64,000 nucleotides of DNA from Lentibacillus saliphilus (GCF_019093865.1 NZ_JABJXD010000003.1:62001-126000), one strand, 5' to 3'. Counted from the stretch's first letter, positions 1 to 9,352 are shown. Notes: generated by a model not told the origin, from the sequence alone. Translations and numbers: made by a program.

Positions 1-1053
1 GCCATTTTTTCCAATAGAACTCATAGCGACGGAGCTCGCAAGCGCATTAAGTGCTTGGTTAGAGCATATATTTGATGTTGCTTTATCACGTCTAATATGC
101 TGTTCTCTCGCTTGTAACGTTAAAACAAAGCCGCGCACGCCTTCTTCATCCGTCGTTTGACCTACAAGACGCCCAGGCACTTTACGCATCAGTTTTGTCG
201 TCGTTGCAAAATAACCACAGTGTGGGCCACCAAATTGAGCTGGAATCCCGAACACTTGCGTATCACCAACGACGATATCAGCCCCAAACGTACCTGGTGG
301 TGTAAGATAACCAAGTGCCAACGGATTACTTGAAACGATAAACATTGCTTTCTTTTGTTGTTCTATAATTGCATTAATCTGTTCTAATGGTTCAACTTGA
401 CCGAAGAAATTCGGATATTGAACAACGACACTTGCTGTATGCTCATCCAACTCCTGTGCGAGCATATCAAGGTCTGTCATCCCATTTTTCAAATCGATGT
501 CAACGATTTCTAAATTTGGGCCTTTTGCATATGTCTCTATAACCGCTCTAGACTCGGGATGAATTGCTTTTGAGACAAGAATTTTTTTGCGTTTCGTCTG
601 AGCCGCGCTCAAATTAACCGCCTCTGCCAAAGCTGTTCCCCCATCATACATAGATGAGTTGGCCACAGGCATACCTGTTAATTCCGAAATCATTGTCTGA
701 AATTCAAAGATCGCTTGCAGCTCTCCTTGCGAAATTTCCGGCTGATAAGGTGTATAGGCTGTATAAAACTCAGAACGAGAAATAACATGATCAACAACTG
801 AAGGAATGAAATGATCATAAACACCAGCACCTAAGAATGATCTATGTGTTTGCAAATTCATGTTTTTGGTAGACATTTTTAACAATTCAGCTTTTAGCTC
901 GTGTTCGTTTACCGGTTTTTTTAAATTCATTTCTCCTTTAAACCGAACTTGCTGAGGAATATCAGCAAATAAATCTTCAGTGGAAGTAACTCCTACTGCA
1001 TCCAACATGTCTTGTTTATCTTTGTCTGTCATTGGCAAATAACGAAACTCCAT
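1..1053 (-). CDS. gcvPA: Glycine dehydrogenase (decarboxylating) subunit 1, partial
   Basis: The first 351 codons are present and the gene runs off the left edge. It is the N-terminal half of the split P-protein of the glycine cleavage system, which with GcvPB decarboxylates glycine and passes the aminomethyl group to the H-protein lipoyl arm. The start ([17 protein letters not shown]) and the segment [19 protein letters not shown] are typical of the family. The PLP lysine sits in GcvPB, which is outside the window. The ATG lies 17 bases after gcvT, with an AAAAGG-type ribosome site just upstream, so both genes share the glycine-riboswitch transcript. Confidence 0.97.
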   Translation of the reverse strand, partial: MEFRYLPMTDKDKQDMLDAVGVTSTEDLFADIPQQVRFKGEMNLKKPVNEHELKAELLKMSTKNMNLQTHRSFLGAGVYDHFIPSVVDHVISRSEFYTAYTPYQPEISQGELQAIFEFQTMISELTGMPVANSSMYDGGTALAEAVNLSAAQTKRKKILVSKAIHPESRAVIETYAKGPNLEIVDIDLKNGMTDLDMLAQELDEHTASVVVQYPNFFGQVEPLEQINAIIEQQKKAMFIVSSNPLALGYLTPPGTFGADIVVGDTQVFGIPAQFGGPHCGYFATTTKLMRKVPGRLVGQTTDEEGVRGFVLTLQAREQHIRRDKATSNICSNQALNALASSVAMSSIGKNG

Positions 1054-1070
1054 CTTTTCTTTTCCCCCTT

Positions 1071-2183
1071 TTAGCCTTTTTTTAGGAATGGTGTCGGTAT
1101 TACGACAGCCTTCAACTCCCGTTTACGCACTTGTATCGTGACCTCTGTTCCGACTTCTGTATATGGTGTCTTTATCAGAGCGAGTCCGATGTTTTTTTGC
1201 AAAGTTGGTGCTTGTGTGCCCGATGTCACAACACCAATGGCTTCTCCATCTGAATAAACTGTATAACTGTTACGCGGAATGCCTTTATCAATCATTTCAA
1301 GTCCAACAAGCTTACGCTCCGTTCCATCTTCAACCTGTTTCTGTAACACATCTTTCCCAATAAAGTCAGCCTGTTTGTCCACTTTAACAGCAAATTTAAG
1401 GCCTGCTTCTATAGGCGTAATATCAGACGAGAGCTCTTGACCATATAGCGGTAAGTTGGCTTCAAAGCGAAGTGTATCTCTTGCACCTAAGCCCACCGGC
1501 TCAACGCCTTCCTCAGCTCCTGATTTCAAAATGAGCTTCCAAAGGTCTCGTGCTTTCGCTGATTCAATATATATTTCAAAGCCATCTTCACCGGTATAGC
1601 CGGTACGCGACACGAGTGCACCTGTATCTATACCCGTGAAATAGACCGGTTGGTCGAAATGAAAAAATTTAATGAGAGATAGATTTGTATCTGTAATGGA
1701 CTGCAACACTTTTTCCGCCTTTGGCCCTTGTAATGCGAGCAATGCATAATCATCTGAAACGTTAACAATCTTTACATCTTCGGCAGCATACGTATTATGT
1801 TCATTGAGCCAGTCAAAGTCCTTTTGCGTATTGGCTGCATTAACGACGAGTAAATATTCATCTTCCTTAAGCATATAAATGAGGAAGTCATCGATTGTAC
1901 CGCCATTTTCATTGCACATGATCGTATAATGAATCTTTCCAGGTGCTAGTTTAGAAACGTCATTTGTGACCATCGATTGTAAAAATGCTTCACTGTGCTG
2001 ACCGCTTACTAAAATTTCCCCCATATGTGACACATCAAATAGGCCTGCTTTTGATCTTGTGGCCTCATGCTCCTGCTTAATCCCAGAAAACTGAACAGGC
2101 ATATCCCAGCCACCAAAATCAATCGTCTTTGCACCTAATTCCGCATATTCCGGATATATCGGTGTCCGTTTTAATTCCTTCAT
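1071..2183 (-). CDS. gcvT: Glycine cleavage system aminomethyltransferase (T-protein)
   Basis: This 370-residue T-protein transfers the methylene group from the H-protein-bound aminomethyl intermediate to tetrahydrofolate, releasing ammonia. Visible family motifs are [11 protein letters not shown] near the N terminus, [11 protein letters not shown], and [14 protein letters not shown] in the folate-binding domain. The frame is open further upstream, but that part is riboswitch leader. The ATG giving [13 protein letters not shown] is chosen because AGAAGGGG lies 8 bases ahead of it and it matches the family's N terminus. It is the first gene of the gcvT-gcvPA operon. Confidence 0.97.
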   Translation of the reverse strand: MKELKRTPIYPEYAELGAKTIDFGGWDMPVQFSGIKQEHEATRSKAGLFDVSHMGEILVSGQHSEAFLQSMVTNDVSKLAPGKIHYTIMCNENGGTIDDFLIYMLKEDEYLLVVNAANTQKDFDWLNEHNTYAAEDVKIVNVSDDYALLALQGPKAEKVLQSITDTNLSLIKFFHFDQPVYFTGIDTGALVSRTGYTGEDGFEIYIESAKARDLWKLILKSGAEEGVEPVGLGARDTLRFEANLPLYGQELSSDITPIEAGLKFAVKVDKQADFIGKDVLQKQVEDGTERKLVGLEMIDKGIPRNSYTVYSDGEAIGVVTSGTQAPTLQKNIGLALIKTPYTEVGTEVTIQVRKRELKAVVIPTPFLKKG

Positions 2184-2211
2184 CCTCCCAACCCCTTCTC
2201 GTAAATTTTCA

Positions 2212-2450
2212 ACACAAAAATAGAGATTCCAGTGCTTCATGAAATCTCTGTCCTTCAACCAGAAAGTTTCGCAGACTCAATAGCCGCTTGCTTCGTAGGT
2301 GGTTTACAATCGTAAACACTCTCCAGAGGTGCGTCCCACAAGAGTCTGTTTGCCTGAGAGATTCACAAATATGCTTGCTCCTTCGGCGTTACTATAAAAG
2401 ATGCGTACATCAATTCATAATACAATGACATCTTTTTAGTAATCTCTCCT
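2212..2450 (-). promoter_or_regulatory. Tandem glycine riboswitch with expression platform
   Basis: Read on the minus strand, the leader has two successive aptamers of the gcvT class. The first opens with GGAGAGATTAC at about 2449 and contains GCCGAAGGAGCAAGC and AATCTCTCAGGCAAA. The second follows CTCTGGAGAGTG and closes with ACTTTCTGGTTGAAGGACAG near 2250. Immediately downstream, AGAGATT and AATCTCT (2215-2249) can form a hairpin followed by ATTTTTG, a short intrinsic terminator overlapping the end of aptamer 2. In known members of this class glycine binding prevents termination and turns gcv expression on; the same logic is inferred here. Confidence 0.93.
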
Positions 2451-2531
2451 CTTATGTTCATTCGCTCATAAAAATCATTTAGTTGGATAAACTATGTAAG
2501 CAATAATTGCACTAGGAATATCTACTTTACC

Positions 2532-2540
2532 ATTATAACA
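2532..2540 (-). promoter_or_regulatory. Extended -10 promoter for the gcv riboswitch operon
   Basis: On the minus strand TGTTATAAT is a perfect extended -10 element. The -35 region (CTGGAT at 17 bases) is weak, as is usual for extended -10 promoters. Transcription would start near 2525, about 75 bases before the first aptamer. Confidence 0.6.
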
Positions 2541-2582
2541 CACAATGAATGGTTATCCAGTTAAATGTAAAGGATGATTTTT

Positions 2583-4244
2583 ATGCCAGATATTAAAATT
2601 AAGTCAGATACATCATACATTAATCAGCTCGAAGAAACGATCGAATCTGGGGGTCCTTTTTCTTCATGGAATTTGTTTCAATTAGCTTATGAGGCTCATT
2701 TAACGACGATGGCAAAGGAATTCAAAGGATTAAGTGCGTTAACGCATTTATCTCACCTATCATTCTTACCATATCAAATAAACTGTGCGCAACAAGTCAT
2801 CGAAAATATGAATGGCCGTGCATTGCTAGCAGATGAAGTCGGTTTAGGTAAGACAATTGAAGCAGGTTTAATTTTAAAAGAATATATGGTCCGTGGGCTC
2901 GTAAAAAAAGTATTAATATTAGTTCCAGCCTCTCTCGTTAATCAATGGGTCAGAGAATTAAATGAAAAGTTTTTCATACCAGCAGCATCTCATCGAAAAA
3001 ATTATCCTTGGGCAAACTATCATATTGTCGTATCTTCGATGGATAAAGCTAAAAAATCACCTCACCGTGATCAAATTCTCGATATTGAATATGATCTTGT
3101 TTTAATTGATGAAGCGCATAAACTTAAAAATCATCAAACGAAAAATTATACGTTTGCAAGAGCGATCCAAAAGAAGTATTGTCTACTCTTAACGGCAACA
3201 CCTGTGCAAAATAATCTAATGGATATCTTTAATCTGGTCTCTATATTGAAACCCGGACATCTGGGGAACTATGATCATTTTATGCAAACATACGGTAACG
3301 ACCGGAAACAGATTTATCAAGATGATTATTTAAAAACCTTGATTCAAAAAGTGATGGTTCGAAATACGAGAAAGCAGGAGAAGCTTCTTGATTCACAACG
3401 ACATATTGAAACGGTTTGGGTGGAATTTAGCGAAGAAGAAAAACAAGTGTATCAATTGCTAGAAGCGTTATCATCATCTATATCAACCTTTGCGTCTATT
3501 ACGTTGCTACGAGAAATATGCTCATCGCGAGAAGCGTGCTTCATGTCTCTACAAAAGATGATGAACGATCAGCCTGAATTACAAAACAGCAGTGAACATA
3601 TCATCAAACACATTGAACAGTTACCACATCATGCCAAAGCAAAAAAGCTAATCGAGCTTATTCAGCAACGCGGTGATGAGAAAGTCATTGTTTTCACTGA
3701 ATATCGTGCCTCACAAATCTATTTACAGTGGTTTTTACAACAACACGGAATTTCTTCCGTTCCTTATAATGGTGGATTTAACAAAGGAAAAAAGGACTGG
3801 ATGAAACAGCTGTTTGAAACACATGCACAAGTCCTCATCGCAACAGAAGCTGGTGGTGAGGGCATTAATTTACAGTTTTGCAACCATATGATTAACTATG
3901 ATTTACCTTGGAACCCGATGCGGCTAGAACAGCGAATAGGTCGTATTCATCGATATGGGCAAAAAAAGGATGTATTCATTCAAAATATGGCCACGAAGGA
4001 TACGATTGAAGCACATATCATGACACGTTTATATGAAAAGATCGGGTTATTTGAAAATGTGATTGGTCAGCTTGATCATATTATGGCCGAACTAGACATT
4101 GATGATCTTGGTAAAGAAATTCATACGATCTATTCTGAATCCGCTTCAATAGGTGAAGCAAAGATTAAACTCGACAATTTGACGTCTGTATTAAATCACA
4201 CGAAAGAACGCACCAATCAAACGGAGGGAAATTATGGGAGTTAA
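2583..4244 (+). CDS. yqhH: SNF2-family DEAD/DEAH helicase-like ATPase (YqhH)
   Basis: This 553-residue superfamily 2 SNF2-type ATPase has all helicase motifs: ADEVGLGKT (motif I, near residue 85), LVPASLVNQW (Ia), LIDEAHKLKN (DEAH, II), LLTATPVQNN (III), VFTEYRAS (IV), ATEAGGEGINLQ (V) and QRIGRIHRYGQ (VI). Such proteins translocate on duplex DNA and remodel protein-DNA complexes; the cellular role of YqhH is not established to my knowledge. The second ATG of the frame is chosen because AAAGG lies 9 bases before it, whereas the first ATG abuts it. The gene is divergent from gcvT and overlaps yqhG by 11 bases, as in the B. subtilis order. Confidence 0.93.
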   Translation: MPDIKIKSDTSYINQLEETIESGGPFSSWNLFQLAYEAHLTTMAKEFKGLSALTHLSHLSFLPYQINCAQQVIENMNGRALLADEVGLGKTIEAGLILKEYMVRGLVKKVLILVPASLVNQWVRELNEKFFIPAASHRKNYPWANYHIVVSSMDKAKKSPHRDQILDIEYDLVLIDEAHKLKNHQTKNYTFARAIQKKYCLLLTATPVQNNLMDIFNLVSILKPGHLGNYDHFMQTYGNDRKQIYQDDYLKTLIQKVMVRNTRKQEKLLDSQRHIETVWVEFSEEEKQVYQLLEALSSSISTFASITLLREICSSREACFMSLQKMMNDQPELQNSSEHIIKHIEQLPHHAKAKKLIELIQQRGDEKVIVFTEYRASQIYLQWFLQQHGISSVPYNGGFNKGKKDWMKQLFETHAQVLIATEAGGEGINLQFCNHMINYDLPWNPMRLEQRIGRIHRYGQKKDVFIQNMATKDTIEAHIMTRLYEKIGLFENVIGQLDHIMAELDIDDLGKEIHTIYSESASIGEAKIKLDNLTSVLNHTKERTNQTEGNYGS

Positions 4245-5040
4245 TCACCTGCATCACTTCCTAGAAATGTATTTCAAAGGTCACCAATGCGATATTATTA
4301 ATTCAAAGTCTGGATTACTTACGGTTCAATTAACAGAGGAAATGGACAAAGCGTTAATGAATCGACCATTTTACTGGCATTATATAAAAAAAATAGGACA
4401 AGAAGGCGACCCTGCTACACTTACTTTTAATACCGATCCATCCAAACAACCGGCAGATAAAGCTGAACATATTCACTACGGGAGTCCGAGATTACAGCAA
4501 ATTTTTGACCATTTAAAAGGACATGAACGCTACACAAAACTTTTTCAAAAGCTAAACACAACTGCAAAAACACCACTATATCCTTGGCTTGTCGTCAATA
4601 TCAAAATAACGTATACAGGAAAGCAACGGAAAGAAGAAATGTTATCGATTGGGCTCAACATGATTAACGGCATGATGAAATCAGGTATGATGGAAGAACT
4701 CTCTAAATACACATTACAATCGGCAATACCTGATTTTTGCTATACGATATCACCAATGATTAAGCTCTCAAGTGGATTCGGTAGAATAGAATCGGTTATC
4801 TCGGACTACATTCAGCAACAGGACCATAGCTGGGCGCAAGCTGCACTGGAAAAACAACAGGAAGAATTGGAGCTGTTAAAGCATTTTTATGATGGGCTTC
4901 AAGATGATGAAGAACCCATGCAGCAATTTAATAAAGAACAGGATGAAATAAAACGTCGTCTCACACCTTCTATTCAAATAGACGTTGTTAATGGTGGCTT
5001 ATTTTATCTGGACAATTCCATTATCACCCCAAAGCAGTAG
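4234..5040 (+). CDS. yqhG: YqhG family protein
   Basis: This 268-residue protein resembles Bacillus YqhG, a family without an assigned function. It has no signal peptide or membrane segment. The C-terminal part (about residues 200-250) is rich in E, Q and K and probably helical. Its ATG is preceded by CGGAGGG and overlaps the 3' end of yqhH, so the two are translationally coupled and may act together. The partnership is inferred from conserved adjacency only. Confidence 0.88.
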   Translation: MGVNHLHHFLEMYFKGHQCDIINSKSGLLTVQLTEEMDKALMNRPFYWHYIKKIGQEGDPATLTFNTDPSKQPADKAEHIHYGSPRLQQIFDHLKGHERYTKLFQKLNTTAKTPLYPWLVVNIKITYTGKQRKEEMLSIGLNMINGMMKSGMMEELSKYTLQSAIPDFCYTISPMIKLSSGFGRIESVISDYIQQQDHSWAQAALEKQQEELELLKHFYDGLQDDEEPMQQFNKEQDEIKRRLTPSIQIDVVNGGLFYLDNSIITPKQ

Positions 5041-5045
5041 GTATT

Positions 5046-5240
5046 TTAGTCATGTGACCTGCTGCTATTCTTTCTTTTAAATAACTTGAACGCAAATGGT
5101 AAGATGCCAAACCATCGATTAGAAACTGCTGAACTTGTCGTCTTCTTTTGTTTTTTCTGTTCCTTTCGTTCTTCTCGAGGTTGATTCATATATGAGGTTA
5201 TCGTCTGCGTCATAAATTTGACATACTCATTTATAGACAA
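5046..5240 (-). CDS. yqzE: YqzE family small basic protein
   Basis: This 64-residue protein matches the YqzE pattern: NEYVKFMTQTITSYMNQPRE at the start, a lysine/glutamate-rich middle, and RWFGILPFAFKLFKR near the C terminus, which may associate with the membrane. The start is TTG with GGGTGATCC about 5 bases upstream. In B. subtilis, from memory, yqzE sits beside comGG; here it lies between yqhG and aroK. Its stop codon is only 5 bases from that of the convergent yqhG. Function is unknown. Confidence 0.85.
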   Translation of the reverse strand: MSINEYVKFMTQTITSYMNQPREERKEQKKQKKTTSSAVSNRWFGILPFAFKLFKRKNSSRSHD

Positions 5241-5295
5241 TTAGGATCACCCAATCAAATGTGTTATGAACTAGTATGGACGTTTTTAGGACCTA

Positions 5296-5793
5296 CTATT
5301 CACGCAATTCTATGAGTCTCGCAATGATTGCGGCAATTTCCAATGGTGTTTTATGATCCGTTCGAATATGTTCATGAGCACTCCTTTCATACATTTTAAA
5401 ACGATGATCATACAAGTTTTGTGCATGCTGATCCGCTGTCCAGAGCGGGCGCGCTTCATCATTTTTTAATCTTTTTGAAACTTCTCTAAAAGAAGCTTGT
5501 AAGTAAATGGTAAATCCGTTATAATGCATATAATCCACGTTTTCTTGGTTTTCTACAATGCCTCCACCTGTTGCCACGATTGCTTGTTTCACTTTTATAC
5601 CTCTTAGCACCTTTGATTCATATGCTCTAAAGACACGCTCACCCTCCCGTTTAAAAATATCCTTTATTGGACCATGCTGTGCCTCAATGAGCTGATCCGT
5701 ATCCAGGACAGGCCTCTCCAGTAAACGTCCCAACTCCTTTGCAACAGTTGTTTTACCACTTCCCATAAAACCGATTAAGTATATGTGTCCCAT
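5296..5793 (-). CDS. aroK: Shikimate kinase
   Basis: This 165-residue P-loop kinase phosphorylates the 3-hydroxyl of shikimate in the chorismate pathway. The Walker A GFMGSGKTT is at residues 8-16, the shikimate-binding DTDQLIE at about 31-37, and the GGG loop (ATGGGIVENQ) near residue 75. The lid arginine region is KRLKNDEARPLW. Length is normal for the family. It diverges from comGA across a 55-base gap. Confidence 0.96.
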   Translation of the reverse strand: MGHIYLIGFMGSGKTTVAKELGRLLERPVLDTDQLIEAQHGPIKDIFKREGERVFRAYESKVLRGIKVKQAIVATGGGIVENQENVDYMHYNGFTIYLQASFREVSKRLKNDEARPLWTADQHAQNLYDHRFKMYERSAHEHIRTDHKTPLEIAAIIARLIELRE

Positions 5794-5848
5794 ATTTTTA
5801 TAACACCCTCTATATCATAATTAGACCCTCAAAAGGAGGCGATTTGCG

Positions 5849-6856
5849 TTGAGTTCAGCTCAAAGTATTTCTGATGCTTTGCTCACAGAAGCCATCCAAG
5901 CGGATGCATCCGATATTCATTTTTATCCTCTCCCAAAGAAAGCTGACGTTTTTTTTCGTATTCACGGTCAACGTCATTGGCATCGTACCATTACAATGAC
6001 CGCATATGACCTGCTTCTCTCCTATTACAAGTTTACATCAGGAATGGATATTGGTGAAACGAGAAAACCCCAAAATGGCACCATCGATTTTCATTCAGAC
6101 ACGAGCAATTATGCCTTACGCTTATCCACTTTGCCAGCAAAGCATAGAGAAAGCCTGGCGATTCGTATTTTACCTCAAAATAAGCACTACGAACTCGACG
6201 ACTTGTTTTTATTCCCCTTTCAAAAAGAATATTTAATCAACTTAGTTAACGTTCGAGCTGGACTCATTCTGCTAACAGGGCCTACTGGGTCAGGCAAAAC
6301 AACAACGCTATATGCCCTTTTACAATCACTTATCCAGCACCACTGCTATCAAACGATTACATTAGAAGATCCAATTGAAAAAAATATCAATGACATCCTC
6401 CAAGTCCAAGTTAATGAGAAAGCTGGTATGACATATCAAGTGGGGCTCAAAGCGGCTCTTCGACATGATCCAGACATTATAATGGTCGGTGAAATAAGGG
6501 ATCACCAAACAGCACGGTTTGCTTTTGAAGCTGCATTAACGGGCCATCTCGTATTAAGCACCCTTCATGCTAAAGACACGATTGGCACCGTACACCGCCT
6601 CCTCGAAATGGGTCTATCAAAAATAGAAATGCAGCAATCGTTAATCGCAGTCGCTGCCTTGAAACTTATACCCATTCATTTAAACCATACTGTCAACAGG
6701 CGAGCGGCTTTGTTGGAAATTCTTGATGAACAAGCTCTATATGACGTTTTAACACATGGATCACGTGAACAACCTACGCAATTTCATACATTTGAACATC
6801 TGAAAAGGAAGGCTTATGCTTATGGCTATATTACCAAACATGCGCTTATGGAATAA
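5849..6856 (+). CDS. comGA: Competence pilus assembly ATPase ComGA
   Basis: This 335-residue GspE/PilB-type ATPase powers assembly of the competence pseudopilus used for DNA uptake. Walker A is GPTGSGKTT (144-152), the Asp box TLEDPIE begins near 171, Walker B DIIMVGEIRD near 209, and the His box STLHAKDTIGTVHR near 237. The N-terminal N2 domain is short and the CxxC zinc pair of GspE is absent, both normal for ComGA. TTG is the start, with AAAAGGAGG 10 bases upstream. It leads the complete comG operon. Confidence 0.96.
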   Translation: MSSAQSISDALLTEAIQADASDIHFYPLPKKADVFFRIHGQRHWHRTITMTAYDLLLSYYKFTSGMDIGETRKPQNGTIDFHSDTSNYALRLSTLPAKHRESLAIRILPQNKHYELDDLFLFPFQKEYLINLVNVRAGLILLTGPTGSGKTTTLYALLQSLIQHHCYQTITLEDPIEKNINDILQVQVNEKAGMTYQVGLKAALRHDPDIIMVGEIRDHQTARFAFEAALTGHLVLSTLHAKDTIGTVHRLLEMGLSKIEMQQSLIAVAALKLIPIHLNHTVNRRAALLEILDEQALYDVLTHGSREQPTQFHTFEHLKRKAYAYGYITKHALME

Positions 6857-7874
6857 AAAGCAAGCAACACTGAGACCTGTGGACCAAGTACGATTTCTAA
6901 AGCGGTTGACACGTTTGTTGGAGCTCGGGTATCCACTTATTGAAGCACTAGGTACCCTTCAATTAGACAAGATTTTTAACCATGTTGCGAACCGAATGGC
7001 CCTTTCATTAAAACAAGGAAATCCCTTGGATATATGTCTTAAAAAAGAAGGTTTCCCACCTTTAGTAACGGCATTTATTTATTTTGCCAGAGATAATGGC
7101 GATTTACAGGAAAGCATCAGAAGAAGTGCCTATTTATATGAACAACGTCTCTCATACCATAAGAAGCTTCGCAGTACAGTCAGATATCCCCTTATACTCC
7201 TTTTCTCCTTTATGATTCTCTTCTATTTCATACGATTATTCCTCCTCCCATCATTTACACACCTTCTTCAACAAAGCGCAAACACATCGATGGCAAACTA
7301 TTCACTTGTTTTAATTGATGTGATGAGCTACGGAATAATGATCTTACTGATTAGTGCAATTTTGTTCGCCTCCCTGTGGTATTTGATGCGAAGACGTTTA
7401 AGCACTGATCAACAGTTAAGCATCATAAAATATTTGCCCGTTTACCGCAGTTATTTACGTATGCAAACAAGCTTTCAATTAGCAACTCACGTCAGTTTAC
7501 TCCTAAAAAGTGGTCTGCACATAAAAACAGTTTTGCATATCATTTCGAATCAACACCAACTTCCGATCCTCTCTCACTACAGCACGTTAATAACAGAACA
7601 ATTAACAAAGGGGGTGACACTTTCAAACACGTTCACTGAATTATCGTTTATCAAACATAATCTCGTCGTCCTGTTTCAAAAAGAAATAGACTCAAAGACT
7701 TTAGCTAAAGATTTAGCCGTTTATGCAGAATTTTCAATTGAGGATATGCACAAAAAAATCACACAGACAATCGCATTCATACAGCCCGCGGTGTTTATTC
7801 TCCTTGCATGCTTTATCATTCTCACGTATGTCACATTATTATCACCAATGCTCGACCTCATCCAAACAATTTAA
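6822..7874 (+). CDS. comGB: Competence platform protein ComGB
   Basis: This 350-residue GspF/PilC-type polytopic membrane protein is the inner platform that works with the ComGA ATPase. Two homologous halves each begin with a basic helical segment, FLKRLTRLLELGYPLIEAL and LATHVSLLLKSGLHIKTVL. Three hydrophobic segments lie near residues 125-150, 170-190 and 325-345. Two nearby ATGs precede it; this one has AAGGAAGG 9 bases upstream. The start lies inside the end of comGA, so the two are coupled. Confidence 0.94.
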   Translation: MAILPNMRLWNKKQATLRPVDQVRFLKRLTRLLELGYPLIEALGTLQLDKIFNHVANRMALSLKQGNPLDICLKKEGFPPLVTAFIYFARDNGDLQESIRRSAYLYEQRLSYHKKLRSTVRYPLILLFSFMILFYFIRLFLLPSFTHLLQQSANTSMANYSLVLIDVMSYGIMILLISAILFASLWYLMRRRLSTDQQLSIIKYLPVYRSYLRMQTSFQLATHVSLLLKSGLHIKTVLHIISNQHQLPILSHYSTLITEQLTKGVTLSNTFTELSFIKHNLVVLFQKEIDSKTLAKDLAVYAEFSIEDMHKKITQTIAFIQPAVFILLACFIILTYVTLLSPMLDLIQTI

Positions 7875-7887
7875 GGAGTGGAGAAAT

Positions 7888-8202
7888 TTGTTTAAAAACG
7901 AAAAAGCGTTCACATTAGTAGAAATGTTGATTGTTCTAATGATCATATCCGTCTTGTTAATTTTAATTGTGCCAAATCTCATTAATAAAGGCAAAGATGT
8001 ATATGAACAAGGCTGTGATGCACTTGTTGCAGTCGTTCAGGCCCAAGCAGATGCATACACCATTGAAAAAGGCAGTCCCCCCACAAGTATAGGTGACCTT
8101 GTACCTGAATACATTAGAGAAGACCAAAAGACGTGCCCACAGGGAGATGTCATCACTATTGATCAAAAGGGAAATGTTGGAAGAGTACCAGAGGGATCAT
8201 AA
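7888..8202 (+). CDS. comGC: Major competence pseudopilin ComGC
   Basis: This 104-residue prepilin is the main subunit of the competence pilus. The N terminus MFKNEKAFTLVEMLIVL is a class 3 prepilin signal: cleavage by ComC would follow Ala-7 and expose Phe+1, with Glu+5 conserved. Two cysteines, in EQGCDAL and KTCPQGD, can form the disulfide typical of ComGC. The frame is open upstream, but the TTG at this point has AAGGAG 9 bases ahead and directly precedes the signal motif. Its stop overlaps the comGD start. Confidence 0.95.
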   Translation: MFKNEKAFTLVEMLIVLMIISVLLILIVPNLINKGKDVYEQGCDALVAVVQAQADAYTIEKGSPPTSIGDLVPEYIREDQKTCPQGDVITIDQKGNVGRVPEGS

Positions 8203-8633
8203 TGACACCCAATCAAACACAAAGAGGATTCACCCTTCTCGAAATGCTCATTGTGTTGGCTATTTTTTCGATCATCTTGTTGCTCATCCCCCCCATTCAT
8301 ATAGAGCGACTACACATACAGCAGGAAGAACAGTTTTTTTCAGTGCTTCAGTCTGATCTACTTTACACTCAAGTGCTTGCTTCGACACATCCGGAGCACC
8401 TCGTTCGACTCACCTTTATTGCGAGCGATCAAAAGTACATTCTAGTTATGGGCAGCAATATCATACTAGAGCGGTCGTTACCTGGAGACTGGATTGATCA
8501 TAACCACGAAATTGTTTTTGCCAAGAGTGGTGTCGTTAAACAACCTGCATCATTCGTCCTCACAACGCCAAGCAATTCATATAAAATTGTATTTCCATTC
8601 GGAAAGGGGCGTGCACGCATTGAAAAACTGTAA
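8202..8633 (+). CDS. comGD: Competence minor pseudopilin ComGD
   Basis: This 143-residue minor pilin has an N-terminal signal QRGFTLLEMLIVLAIF, with predicted cleavage after Gly-9 and Glu at mature position 5, followed by one transmembrane helix and a globular domain. It is expected to be needed for pilus initiation and competence. The ATG overlaps the comGC stop as TAATG. Confidence 0.92.
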   Translation: MTPNQTQRGFTLLEMLIVLAIFSIILLLIPPIHIERLHIQQEEQFFSVLQSDLLYTQVLASTHPEHLVRLTFIASDQKYILVMGSNIILERSLPGDWIDHNHEIVFAKSGVVKQPASFVLTTPSNSYKIVFPFGKGRARIEKL

Positions 8634-8961
8634 TGGCTTTGTTCTCACAGAGTCCGTCATTGCATTGGGGAAGGTCATCATGCTTCTGTCTATCTGCCTT
8701 CCTATTATGACCTTAATACAGAAGGAACGCCATCACCTCCAGCTCCGGTTAGCGATAGGAAATCAACTTCATGATGATCTACAAGACTATCTATGGACAA
8801 CAGGTATGGAACTCCCATCCCTTTATACACACTCCATTTATAATCAGGATATCACATTTGAATTCAACGAAACCCATCTCTTTTTAAAAGGATGTGCGAC
8901 TTGGACGAATGCCCGAGAACAGCAGGAGGAGATGTGTTTATATGGACAGCCTGCAAAATAA
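8620..8961 (+). CDS. comGE: Competence minor pseudopilin ComGE
   Basis: This 113-residue minor pilin begins MKNCNGFVLTESVIALG, with cleavage predicted between Gly and Phe and Glu at mature position 5, then a hydrophobic helix. Its TTG start lies inside the 3' end of comGD, with GGAAAGGGG about 10 bases upstream. The upstream part of the open frame is comGD read in another frame. The small domain after the helix is poorly conserved, as usual for ComGE, so the assignment rests on operon position and the pilin signal. Confidence 0.87.
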   Translation: MKNCNGFVLTESVIALGKVIMLLSICLPIMTLIQKERHHLQLRLAIGNQLHDDLQDYLWTTGMELPSLYTHSIYNQDITFEFNETHLFLKGCATWTNAREQQEEMCLYGQPAK

Positions 8962-9352
8962 CAAAGGTTTTTCATTTGTATCTATCCTATTTGCTTTGGC
9001 AGCCTTGACAATAACACTTCCATTTCTTATCCAACTTATTAGTTTAGTCCACATACACGACAACTATGATGCATTGTCCATTAGTCGTTTTTTTAGCTAT
9101 ATGCAAGACGAAGCCATCCGAGCAGATGATTGGTCAATTACAACACATACCCTGCAATTACAATTACCTGATGGTGAAACCGCTGAATTCTCTCAACGAG
9201 GGCAATTACTGATCAGACGACTTAAAGGTGGCCATGAAGTCTTTCTCCGTGATGTTGCGCGTGTTGGCTTCAGTCCATTACCTTACGGTGTACGAATTAC
9301 GATCACAACGATTCAAGGAGAATCATATGCAAAGAAAATTATCTTTTATTAA
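8942..9352 (+). CDS. comGF: Competence protein ComGF
   Basis: This 136-residue minor pilin-like protein starts MDSLQNNKGFSFVSILFALA. A Gly-Phe cleavage site is present, but mature position 5 is Ser rather than Glu. The C-terminal part (DDWSITTHTLQLQLPDG to VGFSPLPYGVRITI) is a beta-rich ComGF-type domain. The ATG is preceded by AGGAGGAG at 10 bases and overlaps the end of comGE. Confidence 0.88.
   Translation: MDSLQNNKGFSFVSILFALAALTITLPFLIQLISLVHIHDNYDALSISRFFSYMQDEAIRADDWSITTHTLQLQLPDGETAEFSQRGQLLIRRLKGGHEVFLRDVARVGFSPLPYGVRITITTIQGESYAKKIIFY

Noticed and set aside
1163-1363. Plus-strand open frame inside gcvT
   Set aside because: Shadow of a well-supported gene; no ribosome site and no recognisable protein features.
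2184-2258. N-terminal extension of gcvT by 25 codons
   Set aside because: The segment is the riboswitch expression platform; AGAAGGGG and family length place the start at 2183.
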